Of a DNA stretch of 64,000 nt, positions 1 to 10,955 are shown in pieces (positions within the stretch are counted from its first letter, which is position 1; every line of letters starts with the position of its first letter). The DNA lies in the NCBI GenBank assembly GCA_963457665.1, contig OY735212.1, positions 11,346,683 to 11,410,682 on the forward strand, given 5' to 3'. Position numbers and translations under genes: made by a program. A model generated the notes under the pieces. The model was given only the letters and a program-made list of their open reading frames with translations. It did not search any database and was not told the DNA's origin. This DNA is from Thysanoteuthis rhombus. Its lineage: Eukaryota; Mollusca; Cephalopoda; Oegopsida; Thysanoteuthidae.

Positions 1-364
1 GTCCACAGTCCCAGCAACATGCACAGAGACCCAGGGTGCCAAGTGTTAAGGGGCAATTATCATGTGTCCTAGACAGTAGGGACTTTCCAAATACAAATGG
101 GTAAACAAATTAATTGAACAGAATAAAAACAATCAAAATAAGAGAATTCACGAATGTGAAATTAGATTTTTTAGGAAAACAAGATAATACTATACTTAAG
201 GAGGGCGCCAAATTTCAGCTGGACCAGGGTGCCAGGAACAGTATGCATGAGAAGTGAATAAATAAGGAAAGGAAAATTTATAAAAAAGAGAAGAATAGAG
301 AGGGAAAGGCAAAACTTAGACAGGAAAAGAAAAAAGAAAAGGAAATACAATTCTGGGTATTTAC
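1..364. other. intergenic, nothing recognised
   Basis: AT-rich sequence with an A/G-rich stretch near 260-350. No exon-like block, RNA gene or repeat family is recognised. Confidence 0.6.
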
Positions 365-795
365 CATCAATGTCTTTCAGCAGTATGTTATGTTGAGAAT
401 GATCAATTAAACAATTGGAAAAAGGGGTGATCAATGAATAAGTTAATCCTTTCACCTTTAGGTGCATTACTTGGGTGTCCGAATTTTCAAAAAACATGGG
501 TGAATGCTGACTGACACAGACTATGGGACAAATTTTTCTTAAACTTTAATAGTTAATTGATGCCGCCACTGAAAACGTATTTTGAATGGAATTTTCAAAA
601 GTAAAAATAACATCCTTGCAAGACATAATAAGGAGTAAATATTTAAATTTTCAGCCCTCTAGTTCTATTGGTGTGGTTAGTAGATGCAACACATACTAAG
701 ATAGAAAACCAGCCAGCCAAGCAGAATCACTTAAAAATTCAAGAAACCTATGATGACTCATGTTGGCAGTTTTGGTTGATGGTTTCTAATGAATT
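365..795 (-). repeat. dispersed repeat family A, copy A1
   Basis: Read on the minus strand this matches the other A copies. It has the end motif close to AAACCATCAACCAAAACTG (about 770-790), the GGCTGGCTGG block, an AATTTAAATATTTACTCC block near 630-655, and the paired TTGATCA motifs near 400-435. The element has no visible coding capacity and no clear terminal inverted repeats. It is unclassified. Confidence 0.7.
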
Positions 796-1434
796 ATTAA
801 CCAATTGCTTTTGTCCGGAGAAACAAAGGAAATATATTTCAATAATTGCAGGTGCAACTGCAAGTAACCCCTCTATTAAAATCCTGTATGATATTGGCTC
901 TAAGGTATCAAAATTTAAGATGAAACATTGTCGTTATTTCAGGTTTTCCCATCTCCAAAGTTGAACGTTCCCCTGATGAACCCTTTGTAAGCTGAAATGG
1001 TACAACACAAAGAACCAATTTTCATTAATTTATAATGGTAAAATATTTGAGCGTTCCCAGGCTAATAAAATGGTGATGATGGTATTTTCAGTTCACTTGT
1101 AGGAGGTTGGGGTAGATATTAGAGGAAGAGGGTATGTGTTACCTCTATAATGAATCACTGAAAAGTATCAAGCTTATTCATGTGTTCTTACATTCATATG
1201 CATTTATCTATCTATGATAAATTATGGATATTAGTGTTTCCGAAAATGTGAATAAGGAAAGATTTAGTTTATCTAGTTCCTTAAACTATCTTCCCTCTCT
1301 ATGTATCTATCTGAAATATGCCCAGTCCTTACTGTTCATTGTGGGAACTAGAAATTTTGCACACACAAACTCCTCTGAATGAGTACGGAAAATGTTCTGT
1401 TTCATCATTTGGAAAATGCCCACCAAAATATGTT
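796..1434. other. intergenic, nothing recognised
   Basis: AT-rich DNA. A weak family A resemblance may begin near 1340 but is not clear. Confidence 0.5.
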
Positions 1435-1625
1435 TTTAGTTGGGGTTCAATATGCAATGTAAGTTTATGCCAAACTGGTCACTAGTTTGAGCCTGCTTGC
1501 TTTTTTCAGCCTTTTCTTTCAGCAATCACAGTTCAACAAAAGTTGAGAGAAGTAACTTATTCATTGATCACCCCTTTTTCCAACTTTTTACTTGATCACC
1601 CCAAACACAACATATTTTTCTTGCT
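1435..1625 (+). repeat. family A, partial copy A2
   Basis: Carries the middle and right part of family A: GGGGTTCAATATGCAATG, then GCCAAACTGGTC, AAGTTGAGAGAAGTAACTT and the two TTGATCACCCC motifs about 35 bp apart. The left part is missing. Confidence 0.75.
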
Positions 1626-3044
1626 TTTTAACAGAATACTTAATTTATTTTCACATTCTCTGACCATTAAGTAAGCAGCATGAAATAAAGAAATAGCTTC
1701 CAACAACATTTGAACTCACTCTCACATAAGTAAGAATATAGCCCTATGACTAAATAGGAGTAACACCTGCTTATTAGCTTTCATAACCTAATCAATGACA
1801 ACCTCACAAGGACATACAAAGCATTAAAAATTTTAGCCACTGGCCAGTCTTTTGATGTACAGGGGGGAAGCAGATGTAATAAGCAGTCAATAACAGTATA
1901 ATAGGAAGTAAATATTTATAATTAAAAAACCAAAAGTGACTTATCACTGTTAACAAAATCATATTAAGCCACTATGCACATAATTATCAATCCATTTGTA
2001 GAACAGTTGTATGTATTGGAAAAAAGGTTTCCTGTTTGGCTTCAATGTTAAAAGTGAAATATTTTCCACTTTCACAGGCTTCAAGATATTCTCAATCAGA
2101 AAAATGTAATCTTCAATTTTTCAAGCCATTGGAAAGGTATAATTGTCAAGATGGCTTCTGCCAAATCCTTATAAGACTCATCATTTATTATTCATCCTAG
2201 ACAAGTTTCCAGTATTTTCTGTTTTTTTTTTGTAGTAACAAATTTATTCAATAGAAAATCTAGTCTACCACAGTCTGACGAAAAAATAGCTACAAGAGTT
2301 TCTCGACATTTTTTTTTGTAATATCTGGCATGCTCAAAAACATACTAAAAGTCTGGCCCCTGGAAATCATAATTTTCAAAATGGAGTCCAAAGCAAGAAA
2401 CCAAATACTTAGAAACTATACAAATGATAGTAAGTAAATGTTTGTTTTAGCATTGTAAGCATATTGTAAATAAAACTCTTCCTCTAAACTTTTTAAAAAT
2501 TGTACATTACATCTTGTCACAAAAGTTAGTCTTGGAATAGTGTTGATATCTTGAAATTGCAAGAGCAGAAGAAATGCCAAAAATGAGCGAATCAAAATAC
2601 ATTATCCAAAAAAATACATGATACAAAAAGGACAAGATTTTGCTTGTGCATGTGCAATCACACTAATGAAATTGAAAAAACTTCAAATACAGCATTGATT
2701 CAAAAACCTAATCATTTGCTAAAATTTCCAACATCTTTTTGGAATGAAGGGCGATCAAGAATATATAACACTGAGTTGCACACTTCCCTCCATGAATTCC
2801 CAGGGTTTTTGTACGCAATAATAAAAAAAGAAAATTCCAATTAACTATTGTATAAAGATGTTTTGTATTGTGTAATATTATTGACTTCCTATTACTTCAG
2901 CTCCACCCAATAGAGGTAGCCTTACCACAAGAACCATCCACCAGGAACAAGTAATTTAAAAGTAGGCTACAACTGTTATTAATGAGAAACAATTAACTAA
3001 ATAAGTCAACATCAACATAAATTACTTCTCTTGCCTCTTGTTTG
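1626..3044. other. intergenic, nothing recognised
   Basis: AT-rich sequence with several A and T runs. A 66-codon frame at 2644-2844 has no recognisable product, and no splice-supported exon is seen. Confidence 0.55.
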
Positions 3045-3356
3045 GCAGTGATTACTAAAAGGATGAATTTTCAAAAAACAAACATGAACTCTGCCTGAAA
3101 CAAGCTGAGAGACAATTCAATGTAAGCTTTAACTGAACCCCAATAAAAACTCGATTTTTTTGGGGGGGGGGGGGATTTAGAAAAAAAAAAAATGCCTTTT
3201 TCAGATATAATAAGGAGTAGATACTGCTCTCTAGCTCAATTGGTATGGCTTGTTGGTGCAACATATACCAATAAACATAGCCAGCCAAGCAAGCAGAATC
3301 AATTAATAACTGAAGAAGACTATGTTTACAGTTTTGGCTAATAGTTTTTAACGTGT
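3045..3356 (-). repeat. family A, copy A3
   Basis: Minus-strand A copy with the TAATAAGGAGTAGATACT block, CTAGCTCAATTGGTATGG, the AGCCAGCCAAGCAAG block and an end motif close to the other copies at about 3320-3356. A run of about 14 G lies at 3163-3176. It lies head to head with copy A4. Confidence 0.72.
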
Positions 3357-3547
3357 CTGTTTAGAGCTAAAAAAGAATCAAGCCTTGTACCAGGCTTTGG
3401 TTCATCTGGATAAAGCAAAGCCCACACCAAGGAGAGACTTCCACACAACAAGCAATTCTCTAGCTTTACTTTTCAAATGAAAAGTTACAGAGAAAAGTTG
3501 GCACCTGAATCATTTCGAAAGAAATAAGAGCTCAAGGTGTGCCACAT

Positions 3548-3995
3548 CATTAGAAACTATCAACCAAGACTGTCAACATAGGTTTCTTCAGATTTTTAAG
3601 CTGGTTTGGCTGGCTATGTATCTACGTATGCATGTATTACACTGGCAACCTGGGTTTATGTACGTATGTATCATACATCGAGACCTCACTAATCAAATAA
3701 GCACGCTGAAAATTTAAACATTTACTCTTTATTATGTCCACAAAAGAAACTTGGGGGGGGGAGTCACTTTGAAATGTAGGTGTATGCCAAATTGATCCCC
3801 CAGATTGTGCCCACTAGTTTTTTGGAAGATTCAGACTTTTTAGTGATCAATGCTCAACAAAATGTGAGCAAATAAACTTATTCATCATTCACCGCTTTTT
3901 CCGATACTTGAATTGATCACCCCCTACTGTGGCATGATGCCAAAAGATGTTGGTCAAGTAACGGTTTCGATTGAGTGATTAACCAGACCATTTCA
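3548..3995 (+). repeat. family A, near-full copy A4
   Basis: The fullest copy, about 450 bp. It starts at AAACTATCAACCAAGACTG and runs through GGTTTCTTCAG, a GGCTGGCTATGTATC block, TTTACTCTTTATTATGTCC, and two GATCACC motifs. It ends near GGTTTCGATTGAGTGATT and AACCAGACC. I used this copy as the reference for the family. Confidence 0.78.
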
Positions 3996-4214
3996 TTTTT
4001 ATCTCAAAGAGAATAATCAGATTGATAAATGGGTGTGGAATGCTGCCTTTGGCCTTGGGATATAAAAATGGGCTTTTTTTAAAAAAAAATCATAATTGGC
4101 CTCATTCACTTTAGTGCAGACGTGCAGAAATTCACATTTTCTTCAGATCTCTTTCTTTCACTGTTTATTCTATGGAAATGGTTATTCTCGATATTTCACA
4201 CTTGGAATTATATT

Positions 4215-4440
4215 CTACAAACTTTTGCTATAGGTATCACTCAAACAGTGTTGCCTATTTAGTGCTTTTCATGCTAAATTCAGTGCGTTTCTGGTTTTAG
4301 CAATGCAAAAAGGCACTTAATTAGCATGGATGTGCTTAAACATCTTGGCTGTTTCTTGAAGTTCTTGAACTTCAAAATACTTTTAGGTATTTTTTTTAAA
4401 TCTAGCAACTTCAAGTTGGCAACACTTCACACACATATAA
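4215..4440 (+). repeat. dispersed repeat family D, copy 1
   Basis: Low-complexity-looking but shared sequence containing GTGTTGCC at the left and AGTTGGCAACACTT at the right. In between are repeats of TTTTAG/GCAAT words. Similar blocks bounded by GGCAACACT occur at 6100-6255, 6425-6585, 33480-33705, 47145-47625 and elsewhere. Unclassified, possibly a short DNA element. Confidence 0.45.
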
Positions 4441-4604
4441 AAAGAATCATATCTATAGTGACCAATAATACATCAATTCTGATGCTAAGTCAGCTGTCTT
4501 TACTAGGCCCAATTGCAATAAGTGAAGTTGACTTGCAGGCAACAAGTACCCAAAGTGGAGTCACTCACTTTGCTCTCCATTATTCAACTCATAACTCGGA
4601 GGAG

Positions 4605-4735
4605 TGATCGATTCATGCTTTTTCCAAGAGCATTAGTATGGAGTGAACACCAACTGTCCCAGCCAGAGCTTGAACTCAGCTTGTTTAGTCTATTCCCAGA
4701 ACCACTACCTACCACTCAGTATCACTTATCATTTA
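4605..4735 (-). mobile_element. tRNA-headed SINE fragment (family S)
   Basis: The reverse strand gives a box-B-like GAGTTCAAGCTCTGGC, followed by GTGTTCACTCCATAC and AATGCTCTTGG. The same order occurs in the SINE copies at 7425, 9880 and 41575. The 3' tail seen in those copies is absent here. Confidence 0.65.
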
Positions 4736-4770
4736 TAGAGCCAAATACAATTCATTTATCTTTTGTAGAA

Positions 4771-4944
4771 GTCGAGTCTAATACATATCTAATACATACT
4801 TTTATACAGTCGAGTCTAATACATATCTAATACATACTTTTATACAGTCGAGTCTAATACATATCTAATACATACTTTTATACAGTCGAGTCTAATACAT
4901 ATCTAATACATACTTTTATACAGTTGAGTCTAATACATATTGTT
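4771..4944. repeat. 38-bp minisatellite, about 4.5 units
   Basis: The word GTCGAGTCTAATACATATC recurs at 4771, 4809, 4847 and 4885, with a one-base variant at 4923, giving an exact 38-bp period. Units are nearly identical, so the array is young or homogenised. There are no spacers, so this is a minisatellite. Confidence 0.95.
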
Positions 4945-5159
4945 CATCAAAAACAAAACTGATTAGATAAAACCTTAAAATAGAAAAAAAATTACGGATC
5001 TAAATGGATTTTTGAACTTGAGCAAAATCTATCTCTACAAACACCATAGTTTACAGCTTAGTTACACTGAATTTATTGTGTTCATATCCAAGTTTGTAGA
5101 TCAGTCACAACTTTCTTAATTTACGTACATATCATCAGCATACGTCAGAATACAGTGGA

Positions 5160-5620
5160 ACTTTCAGAAAAGGATTTTCGCACTTAGAGCAGATTTTAGA
5201 CCCTTTTTAGAATCATATGAGGTGGCGGATCAATAAAGTACGGGATAGGTTTTTAATTGTTTTAAAGTAATAAACAGACTGCTCCCAATCAGTACATCTT
5301 ATATAAGGGTTGCCCTGAACATAATAAGGAGGACTGGTTTCCTAATAGTATTATGTAACAAACTGATCCCCCCATTATCAATACTTTACATGAATATAAT
5401 TTTTAGTCCATGTAATGCATTTTGAATTAAACGTATACCTATATATCATAAATTGAAATATTTCAGCATAAAGCAGATTTTAGACAGCTTTTAGAGTCTC
5501 TGTACTTGAAGTAGGGATCAGTATGATAAGGATCCCTTTCTCATTATTATTGAGTAATGAACTTAACCCTCTCATGATTGATGAACCATCCATATCTTTT
5601 CCTATAAACACCATGGTCGG
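5160..5620. repeat. degenerate direct repeat
   Basis: GCAGATTTTAGACC near 5188 and GCAGATTTTAGACAG near 5472 are each followed by a TTTTAGAATC/TTTTAGAGTC word and then TAATAAAC or TAATGAAC. These look like old, diverged copies of one unit. No coding frame is supported. Confidence 0.35.
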
Positions 5621-6099
5621 TGGTTTTGCAATGCTCAGAACTAGTCATGGTTGTTTTTTAAGTAACGTTTCATGAGAGAAAAATTAAAGCTCTGTCACTA
5701 TAAATCTTCCAGAAATAAAGTAGCATTTATGTAGTTAGGATTTGATGAGAATCGGTCACTTTAAATAATTAATTTTCTGGATTTGGAAAGAAATATGGTT
5801 CTTTTTATAAGAAATATAATGGAGAATACATTTGCTTACATTGTGCGTCTGTTAACTGTAAAATAGTTCCAGTTATAAAGTGAGAGTTGAGTTGATTCCC
5901 CTTACCCGCAAGTGATGAAAGCCCGCTTCTGTTTGGAAGCTTTTATTGGACAGCTAAATAGGGGTGACCAGAAAAGAGAAAACTTGACATCATCCAGAAT
6001 GTATAAGTATATTCTCAGCATTTGAATACAGTCAAATGAGAGATAATATTCTAAAAAGATTAGGTGCATCTTTAGATGGTATGCTTGCTGAGATTTGCC
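5621..6099. other. intergenic, nothing recognised
   Basis: AT-rich DNA without a recognised feature. Confidence 0.5.
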
Positions 6100-6255
6100 A
6101 GATAGTTGGTGACTTTTCCAGCCAAAAACACCTAAGAAAAAAATGACCATAAAATGGACAAATGCCAAAATTGTTTATAAAACATTGAAATATTGCATTA
6201 CACACCAAAAAAAACAAATTTATAAAAAATACCACTGCAACAAAATCAACTCAGC
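6100..6255 (-). repeat. family D, copy 2
   Basis: Contains CAAATGCCAAAATTGTTTAT, which recurs as CAATACCAAAATTGTTTAT at 6457 and as AAATGCCGAAATTGTTTAT at 38723. It shares the GGCCAAA-type words with the other D copies. Confidence 0.5.
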
Positions 6256-6284
6256 TCTGTCAATCTTATTTTTCCCTGTCCTAA

Positions 6285-6420
6285 AGAAGGGGACCCCAAA
6301 CTTTTCAGACTATTGACCCCTTCAAGTAATCCTTCACTACTAATCAACCCATAGCCATTAAAAAAAATGGTAATGGAGTAGACACACAGTTTTAGGCATA
6401 GCTTTATTTCATTTTAGTTA
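6285..6420. mobile_element. hAT-like element end, degenerate
   Basis: GGACCCCAAACTTTTCAGA followed by TTGACCCCTTCAAG resembles the ends of hAT-superfamily elements, which often carry a CAGTGGTTCTCAAAC..TTTT start and a nearby GGACC/GACCC block. Only one end is suggested and no target duplication was found. Confidence 0.35.
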
Positions 6421-6424
6421 GTTT

Positions 6425-6585
6425 CATATTTTCAATTAAATTGGTCAGAAAATAGCTCAATACCAAAATTGTTTATAAAATGAAAAGTATACATGGCCAA
6501 AAAAAAAAAGGAAAAAAAAAAGCTAGATTTGTCAAATTTGGCCATAAAATTTCTAAAATGGCAACACTGAGTTGAGCTTGAACTG
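6425..6585 (-). repeat. family D, copy 3
   Basis: Holds CAATACCAAAATTGTTTAT, GGCCAAAAAAAAAAAGG, GTCAAATTTGGCCAT and AAATGGCAACACTGAGTT. The terminal GGCAACACTGA word recurs at 33676 as GGCAACACTGACTG. Confidence 0.5.
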
Positions 6586-6821
6586 CCCTGCCGATGAAGG
6601 TGTGTCTCACCAAAGAGAAAATTTTCCCTTGTTAAAATTCCATATCAAGCCTTTTTTTTCCAGAATGTCAGTTTAGATCATTCAAACTGTCTTTTTTCTT
6701 TTTTCATCTCTTTTTTACTTGGTTGAAAATAATTATGATGCAAGACTTGCCAAAGCCAGTCCTTTAATTATAGAAGGGGCTGGGTTTTCAGTGACTTGTT
6801 AATTGAGAATTTGTTCATCAA

Positions 6822-6823
<2 letters not shown>

Positions 6824-6880
<57 letters not shown>
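6824..6880. repeat. (TA)n microsatellite
   Basis: Uninterrupted AT dinucleotide array of nearly 60 bp, immediately left of a LINE 3' end. Confidence 0.97.
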
Positions 6881-6884
<4 letters not shown>

Positions 6885-7148
6885 CATCTCATCATCATCA
6901 TTTGGACAAAGGCCTCTCCCATTTCCTTCTATAATTTTGATTGAGCTAACATCCTCCATGTTTTAGCAATAGTCTTTTCTATCACATCCCTCCATTTTGT
7001 GTCTGGTCCTTTCCTGCTGCTGTTACTGTCTGATGGGCACAAATCTGTGAACTCTTTGCACCATCTGTTGACCTTATCCTTGCCCAGTGTCATGATATCC
7101 TTTGCCTAAGTCCACCCTTGGATCCATGTTGATCGTTTTCTATCTCGT
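6881..7148 (-). mobile_element. RTE-type LINE 3' end, subfamily 2
   Basis: On the minus strand the sequence runs through CACAAAATGGAGGGATG and a GAGAGGCCTTTGTCC word to an ATGATGATGAGATGG tail. This is the usual layout of the C-terminal end of RTE-clade ORF2, which encodes a short post-reverse-transcriptase region, with a triplet tail. It differs from the main LINE family of the window (21265, 29160, 53415 and others). It is 5'-truncated and lies between two (TA)n arrays. Confidence 0.7.

Positions 7149-7150
<2 letters not shown>

Positions 7151-7187
<37 letters not shown>
7151..7187. repeat. (TA)n microsatellite
   Basis: Second TA array bounding the LINE fragment, followed by a short GAGAGAGA. 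Confidence 0.96.
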
Positions 7188-7189
<2 letters not shown>

Positions 7190-7424
7190 TGAGAGAGAGA
7201 CTGTCACTTATTGTGATCACTTTAGGACAGGGTCTTTAAACTGTCTGATAATCTTCACATTATATAAATCAATATAACTTTTATTTTAAAAGAAACACAA
7301 TTTTTTTCAAATACACTGTATTGGACTGATTAATTTTGATCAAAACAATACTAATTTGATAATATAATTAATAGTGATTATAATAAACGGATTCCTTTGT
7401 ATTGATAGATTTTTGAGAAGTGTT

Positions 7425-7722
7425 GGTGACCAATTGGTCAACAGTGTGGAAAACGGACCGAGCAAGTTGAAACTCTGATTGAGACCAGCACTAATGCACT
7501 TCTGAAAGTCATGAATCAGTCCCTCCCTGCCCAAGCTATGAACAGAACAGTGTACGATGAAATTAGTGATGCAACATCATGTGTTTGTCACCTCCAAGTC
7601 TATTTCACATATTGCAAACCTGGAAAGACTAGACGAGGCAGAGAAACTTGTGATACATGTTGTCCGAGCAGGGACAGCTGATGACATAGCCAGTGTAAGG
7701 GCACTGCTCATTTACTTTAAAT
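7425..7722 (+). mobile_element. tRNA-headed SINE, family S, near full length
   Basis: A tRNA-like head carries box-A-like GACCGAGCAAG and box-B-like AGTTGAAACTCTG. The body contains CATGAATCAGTCCCTCCC and CACCTCCAAGTCTATTTC. The tail, GAGCAGGGACAGC..ATAGCCAGTGTAAGGGCACT, also occurs in the 5S-headed copies at 29750 and 36545. About 300 bp, non-coding, presumably pol III derived. Confidence 0.75.
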
Positions 7723-8074
7723 GATAAATTTTAGGCTCTGATCATGGTGTTCAGCTGCTGGTATGCCGAGACAAAGAACAATAGGTATAGACTAAAGAGT
7801 AAGATACAATTATGGCTGGCACTGACCCCTTTCCACCTTACCTGCCTGGCAATTACTTCTTTACTTAGCCATTTGTAGGGTGTATTTTGTCATTTTTAGT
7901 GTTATTACAGACCCAAGGCTAAAGTAGGGGTAGGGGCGAGGGGACGAGCAATCACTTACAGAGTGAAATGACATCAATTTGTTTTTTACCCATTAATCAA
8001 TTTACGGAGCCTTGATGGCCATTGGCTTCTATTTCCAACCCCTATGTCTTTGTTTCTATTTTTACATCTTTCTC
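7723..8074. other. intergenic, nothing recognised
   Basis: Short non-repetitive stretch with a GGGTAGGGGCGAGGGGACG island near 7928. No gene evidence. Confidence 0.5.
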
Positions 8075-8690
8075 ATTTCTCAGTTACTTTATCGTTCTTT
8101 CGTCCACTCTCTCTTTCTTCTTCCCCTTTTTTTCCCCCATTCCTTTCCTCTCTTTTTTCCTATCTTTCTTTTTCCCTCCCTCAGTTTTCAGGTGTATTTT
8201 TTGTCTTGATTTCTTGCTTTCCTGTCTCGCTTCCTCCCTTTCATTCTTTCTTCCTCCCTTTCCTTTCTTTCTCCCTCCCCTCTCCATCTTTCTTCCATCC
8301 GGGTGTCTCTTTCTTCTTCCCAATTCCATCTTTCTTTCTTCCTTTCTATCCTGTCTCTCTTCCTTCTTCCTTCTTTTCCTTCCTTTCTTTTCTTTCTTTC
8401 TCCCTGTTTTTCTTTCTTCCTAGTTTTTCTTTCTTCCTCCGTCTCTTAATTCTTCCTTTTTTCATCTCTTTCTCATTCTACATTCCTCTCTTTCTTCATC
8501 CCTCCCTCTCGCACTTCTTTCCTCTCTTCTTCTAATACATTTTCCTCACTTTCTTCTTTCTTTATTCCTCCAATTATTCTCTTTCGCTCTCCCTTCCATT
8601 TTCTTCTTTCTTTTTTCCTCTTCCTGTTCCTCTCTTTCCTTTCTTCCTCTCTTTTCCTTTCTCCCTTTCCTCCTCTTCTTCTCCATTCAA
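8075..8690 (+). repeat. 600-bp polypyrimidine (C/T) tract
   Basis: Almost entirely CTTT, CTTC and CCTT words on the plus strand with very few purines. Long open frames cross it in three frames only because the tract lacks stops, and their products are S/F/L-rich and not genes. A mirror tract of polypurine occurs at 17945-18600. Confidence 0.92.
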
Positions 8691-9419
8691 CCAGATTTGA
8701 AGCAAACGTTTCTGATTTTCATACAGACATCTTCAATGCTCAGTAATTTTTTCAATTTTTTTTTTCTAATATTTTAATCTTTGCTCAAATTACAGCCAAT
8801 TTTGAAGCTGTATTAATATGTTGAAATCAACTTTCATGAAACTATTAGATACTTTTCACACTCACTGTATAGATACCTGTTATAGTAGATGAATTACCTG
8901 AAGCATCCTGAAAAAAATGACTTCAAACTGGATATCAACAAGTTCGTTCAACAGGTCACGGAGTCTAAATCTATTGATCACTTCATAGGAACATATCAAT
9001 TCAAAAATGCCTGGAATTCCTTTTACAAACTTGACAAATAGAAAGAGAAAAAAATGTGCCATGGCCATTGCCCCACGTTCATTTTTTTTATGTTATAAGC
9101 TACCCCTCCACACAAAAATCCGAAGGACCTGGTCGGTCTTCTTATTTTCAATCCTGGTCTTCCAAGTTTATCACCCGACCCCAGCTCTTCCTCGACTGTC
9201 CCAATATTTGCATTCCACTCTGTCCTCTTCCAGATATGGAGTGTTTTGCTTTAGTGGTTAGATTAAGGGCCAGGCGAGTGAGAGGTTTCTTTCTTTCTTT
9301 TTTGCCCTCCTGCTTTCCAGGTAATAATAAACTTTTATCTTGCTCTTGTGTTACTCCCTCTCATGTCATTCCTTCCTTCCCACACTACAACGTTCATGTT
9401 TCTCTTTTTTTAGTAACCG
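8691..9419. other. intergenic, nothing recognised
   Basis: A 133-codon frame at 9056-9457 runs into the adjacent family A copy and has no conserved look. No exon with credible splice sites was found. Confidence 0.5.
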
Positions 9420-9845
9420 CTAATCAAAACTGTCAACATAAGTTTCTTCAGTTTTGAAGTTGGGCTAGCTGGCTATGTATGAATTATGTGTACAGACCAC
9501 ACCACTGGAGCTGGAAATTTAAACTCTTATTCCCCATTACGTCAAGAAAAAACTTTTTTTTTTTGCTCTTTCACCCATTCCTTAGGTTTTAAGTGGGGGT
9601 TCAATTTTCATTGCAAGCTTATGCTAAATTGGTCCCTTATTTTGAGTCCAGCAGTATCCATGCTTTTATTTTTTTCTATTCAGTTCTTTTCACTGATCAC
9701 AGCCCAGCAGATGAAGAGAGATGTAACTTGTTCATTGATTACTTCTTTTTTGAATTTTTTTTAATGGTTACCCCCAACTCAGCATGTTGCCAAAGATGTT
9801 GGTCAATGGACGGTTTCTATAGAGTGACTAATAGGACTTTGTCTT
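9420..9845 (+). repeat. family A, near-full copy A5
   Basis: Begins at AATCAAAACTGTCAACATAA and continues with GTTTCTTCAG, GCTGGCTATGTATG, CACTGGAGCTGGAAATTTAA and GGGGGTTCAATTTTC. It ends with GTTGGTCAATGGACGG and GACTAATAGGACTTTG. The same order is seen in A4. Confidence 0.8.
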
Positions 9846-9877
9846 TTTAATTACTCTCTTATCCCATCAGCCCGGAG

Positions 9878-10158
9878 GAGGTCCAGGGTGACCGAGCGAG
9901 TAACGGCACAACGAGTGGTCAGCGAATCGAGTTCAAACTCGGACTGAGACGGTTTCTGTTCACTCTGAATTTAGTAAGGCATGAATCCCTCTCTCCCGTC
10001 AGCTATGGATGGTGTAAGGCAGGGTGAAGTGGGTGACGTCACTGCAGGTGCTGGTTGCCTCCAAGTCTCATTCACTGAGTACGTGGTAATGTGACATGAA
10101 GTCAAACCAGAGGCCACTGAAGCCGCAGTCAGCGTAAGGGTTCTATTTACTTACCACC
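9878..10158 (+). mobile_element. tRNA-headed SINE, family S, near full length
   Basis: The head has box-A-like GTGACCGAGCGAG and box-B-like GAGTTCAAACTCGG. It is followed by GTTCACTCTG, GGCATGAATCCCTCTC, GCCTCCAAGTCTCATTCACT and a tail of CACTGAAGCCGCAGTCAGCG plus TAAGGG. The gene-like head retains good pol III promoter spacing. It lies 32 bp downstream of family A5. Confidence 0.78.
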
Positions 10159-10955
10159 CTATCTTTTATTGTTTCCCAAATAATCTCCCCACAACAAGAA
10201 AGAAACTTGGCTCTCTGCGCATGTTTTAGGCAATATCTTTCAGCCTGTCTGTCTGTCCAACCAGTATCGCCAAAAGTTTTCGATTAATTTTACGGAGAGT
10301 TTACAAGAGAGTGGGCCAACGGATAAGTTATTAGATTTGGGGTTGGATCCTGGAATTTATTTTCGAGCAAGTTGGGCGTACGACGTTGGCAAAGGTACGC
10401 ACTCTCTGTCTCCATTTCCTTGTTGTTCACCTCAACCGACAAAGTTCGTTGGAAGAGGTATCAACATTCCACACAAAAGTTCTCAATTAAATTCTAGTGT
10501 TATCTTCCCAAAAGCTGGATCACATAGTTCTCATATCAAAACAATATTTATGGCAATATAGAAAATCGAACTTTACAGTTACCTTCATGCATTCATTTAA
10601 TCGATTGCATTTATTTTTTATGTAATACATCAGACATATTTGTCGTATAATCTTACTCCAGAGCAAATGAAGAAGTTTAATTACTAAGCAAATAAAAATA
10701 TGCGTGTTTTGATATTCATATGTCTCTTTTAAATTTAGAACTCCCTTATAATATATGCTACATGCCCCGTACTAACTCAATCCAGCTCTGCAAATGGCTG
10801 TAGGTGCTTGTAATGAAAAAAATACTGATAAATATGCCAGACACTATCAGATTATACGAGGTCACAGAGTGAGCATAGACCATCAGTAAACCAAGCTATT
10901 TTTATAAACATAAAAAGTGCGTCAATTATATTAGGTGCATATAAAAGTATTATCA
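10159..10955. other. intergenic, nothing firm
   Basis: AT-rich. A short GTCTGTCCAACCAGTATCGCC near 10250 weakly resembles the P repeat. No gene evidence. Confidence 0.45.

Noticed and set aside
4771-4944. Regularly spaced repeat, considered as a CRISPR-like array
   Set aside because: Units are contiguous with no unique spacers and the setting is eukaryotic, so this is a minisatellite.
8022-8535. Open frames of 133 and 163 codons
   Set aside because: They read through a polypyrimidine tract and are runs of S, F, L and P. Overlapping frames are equally open, so no gene is implied.
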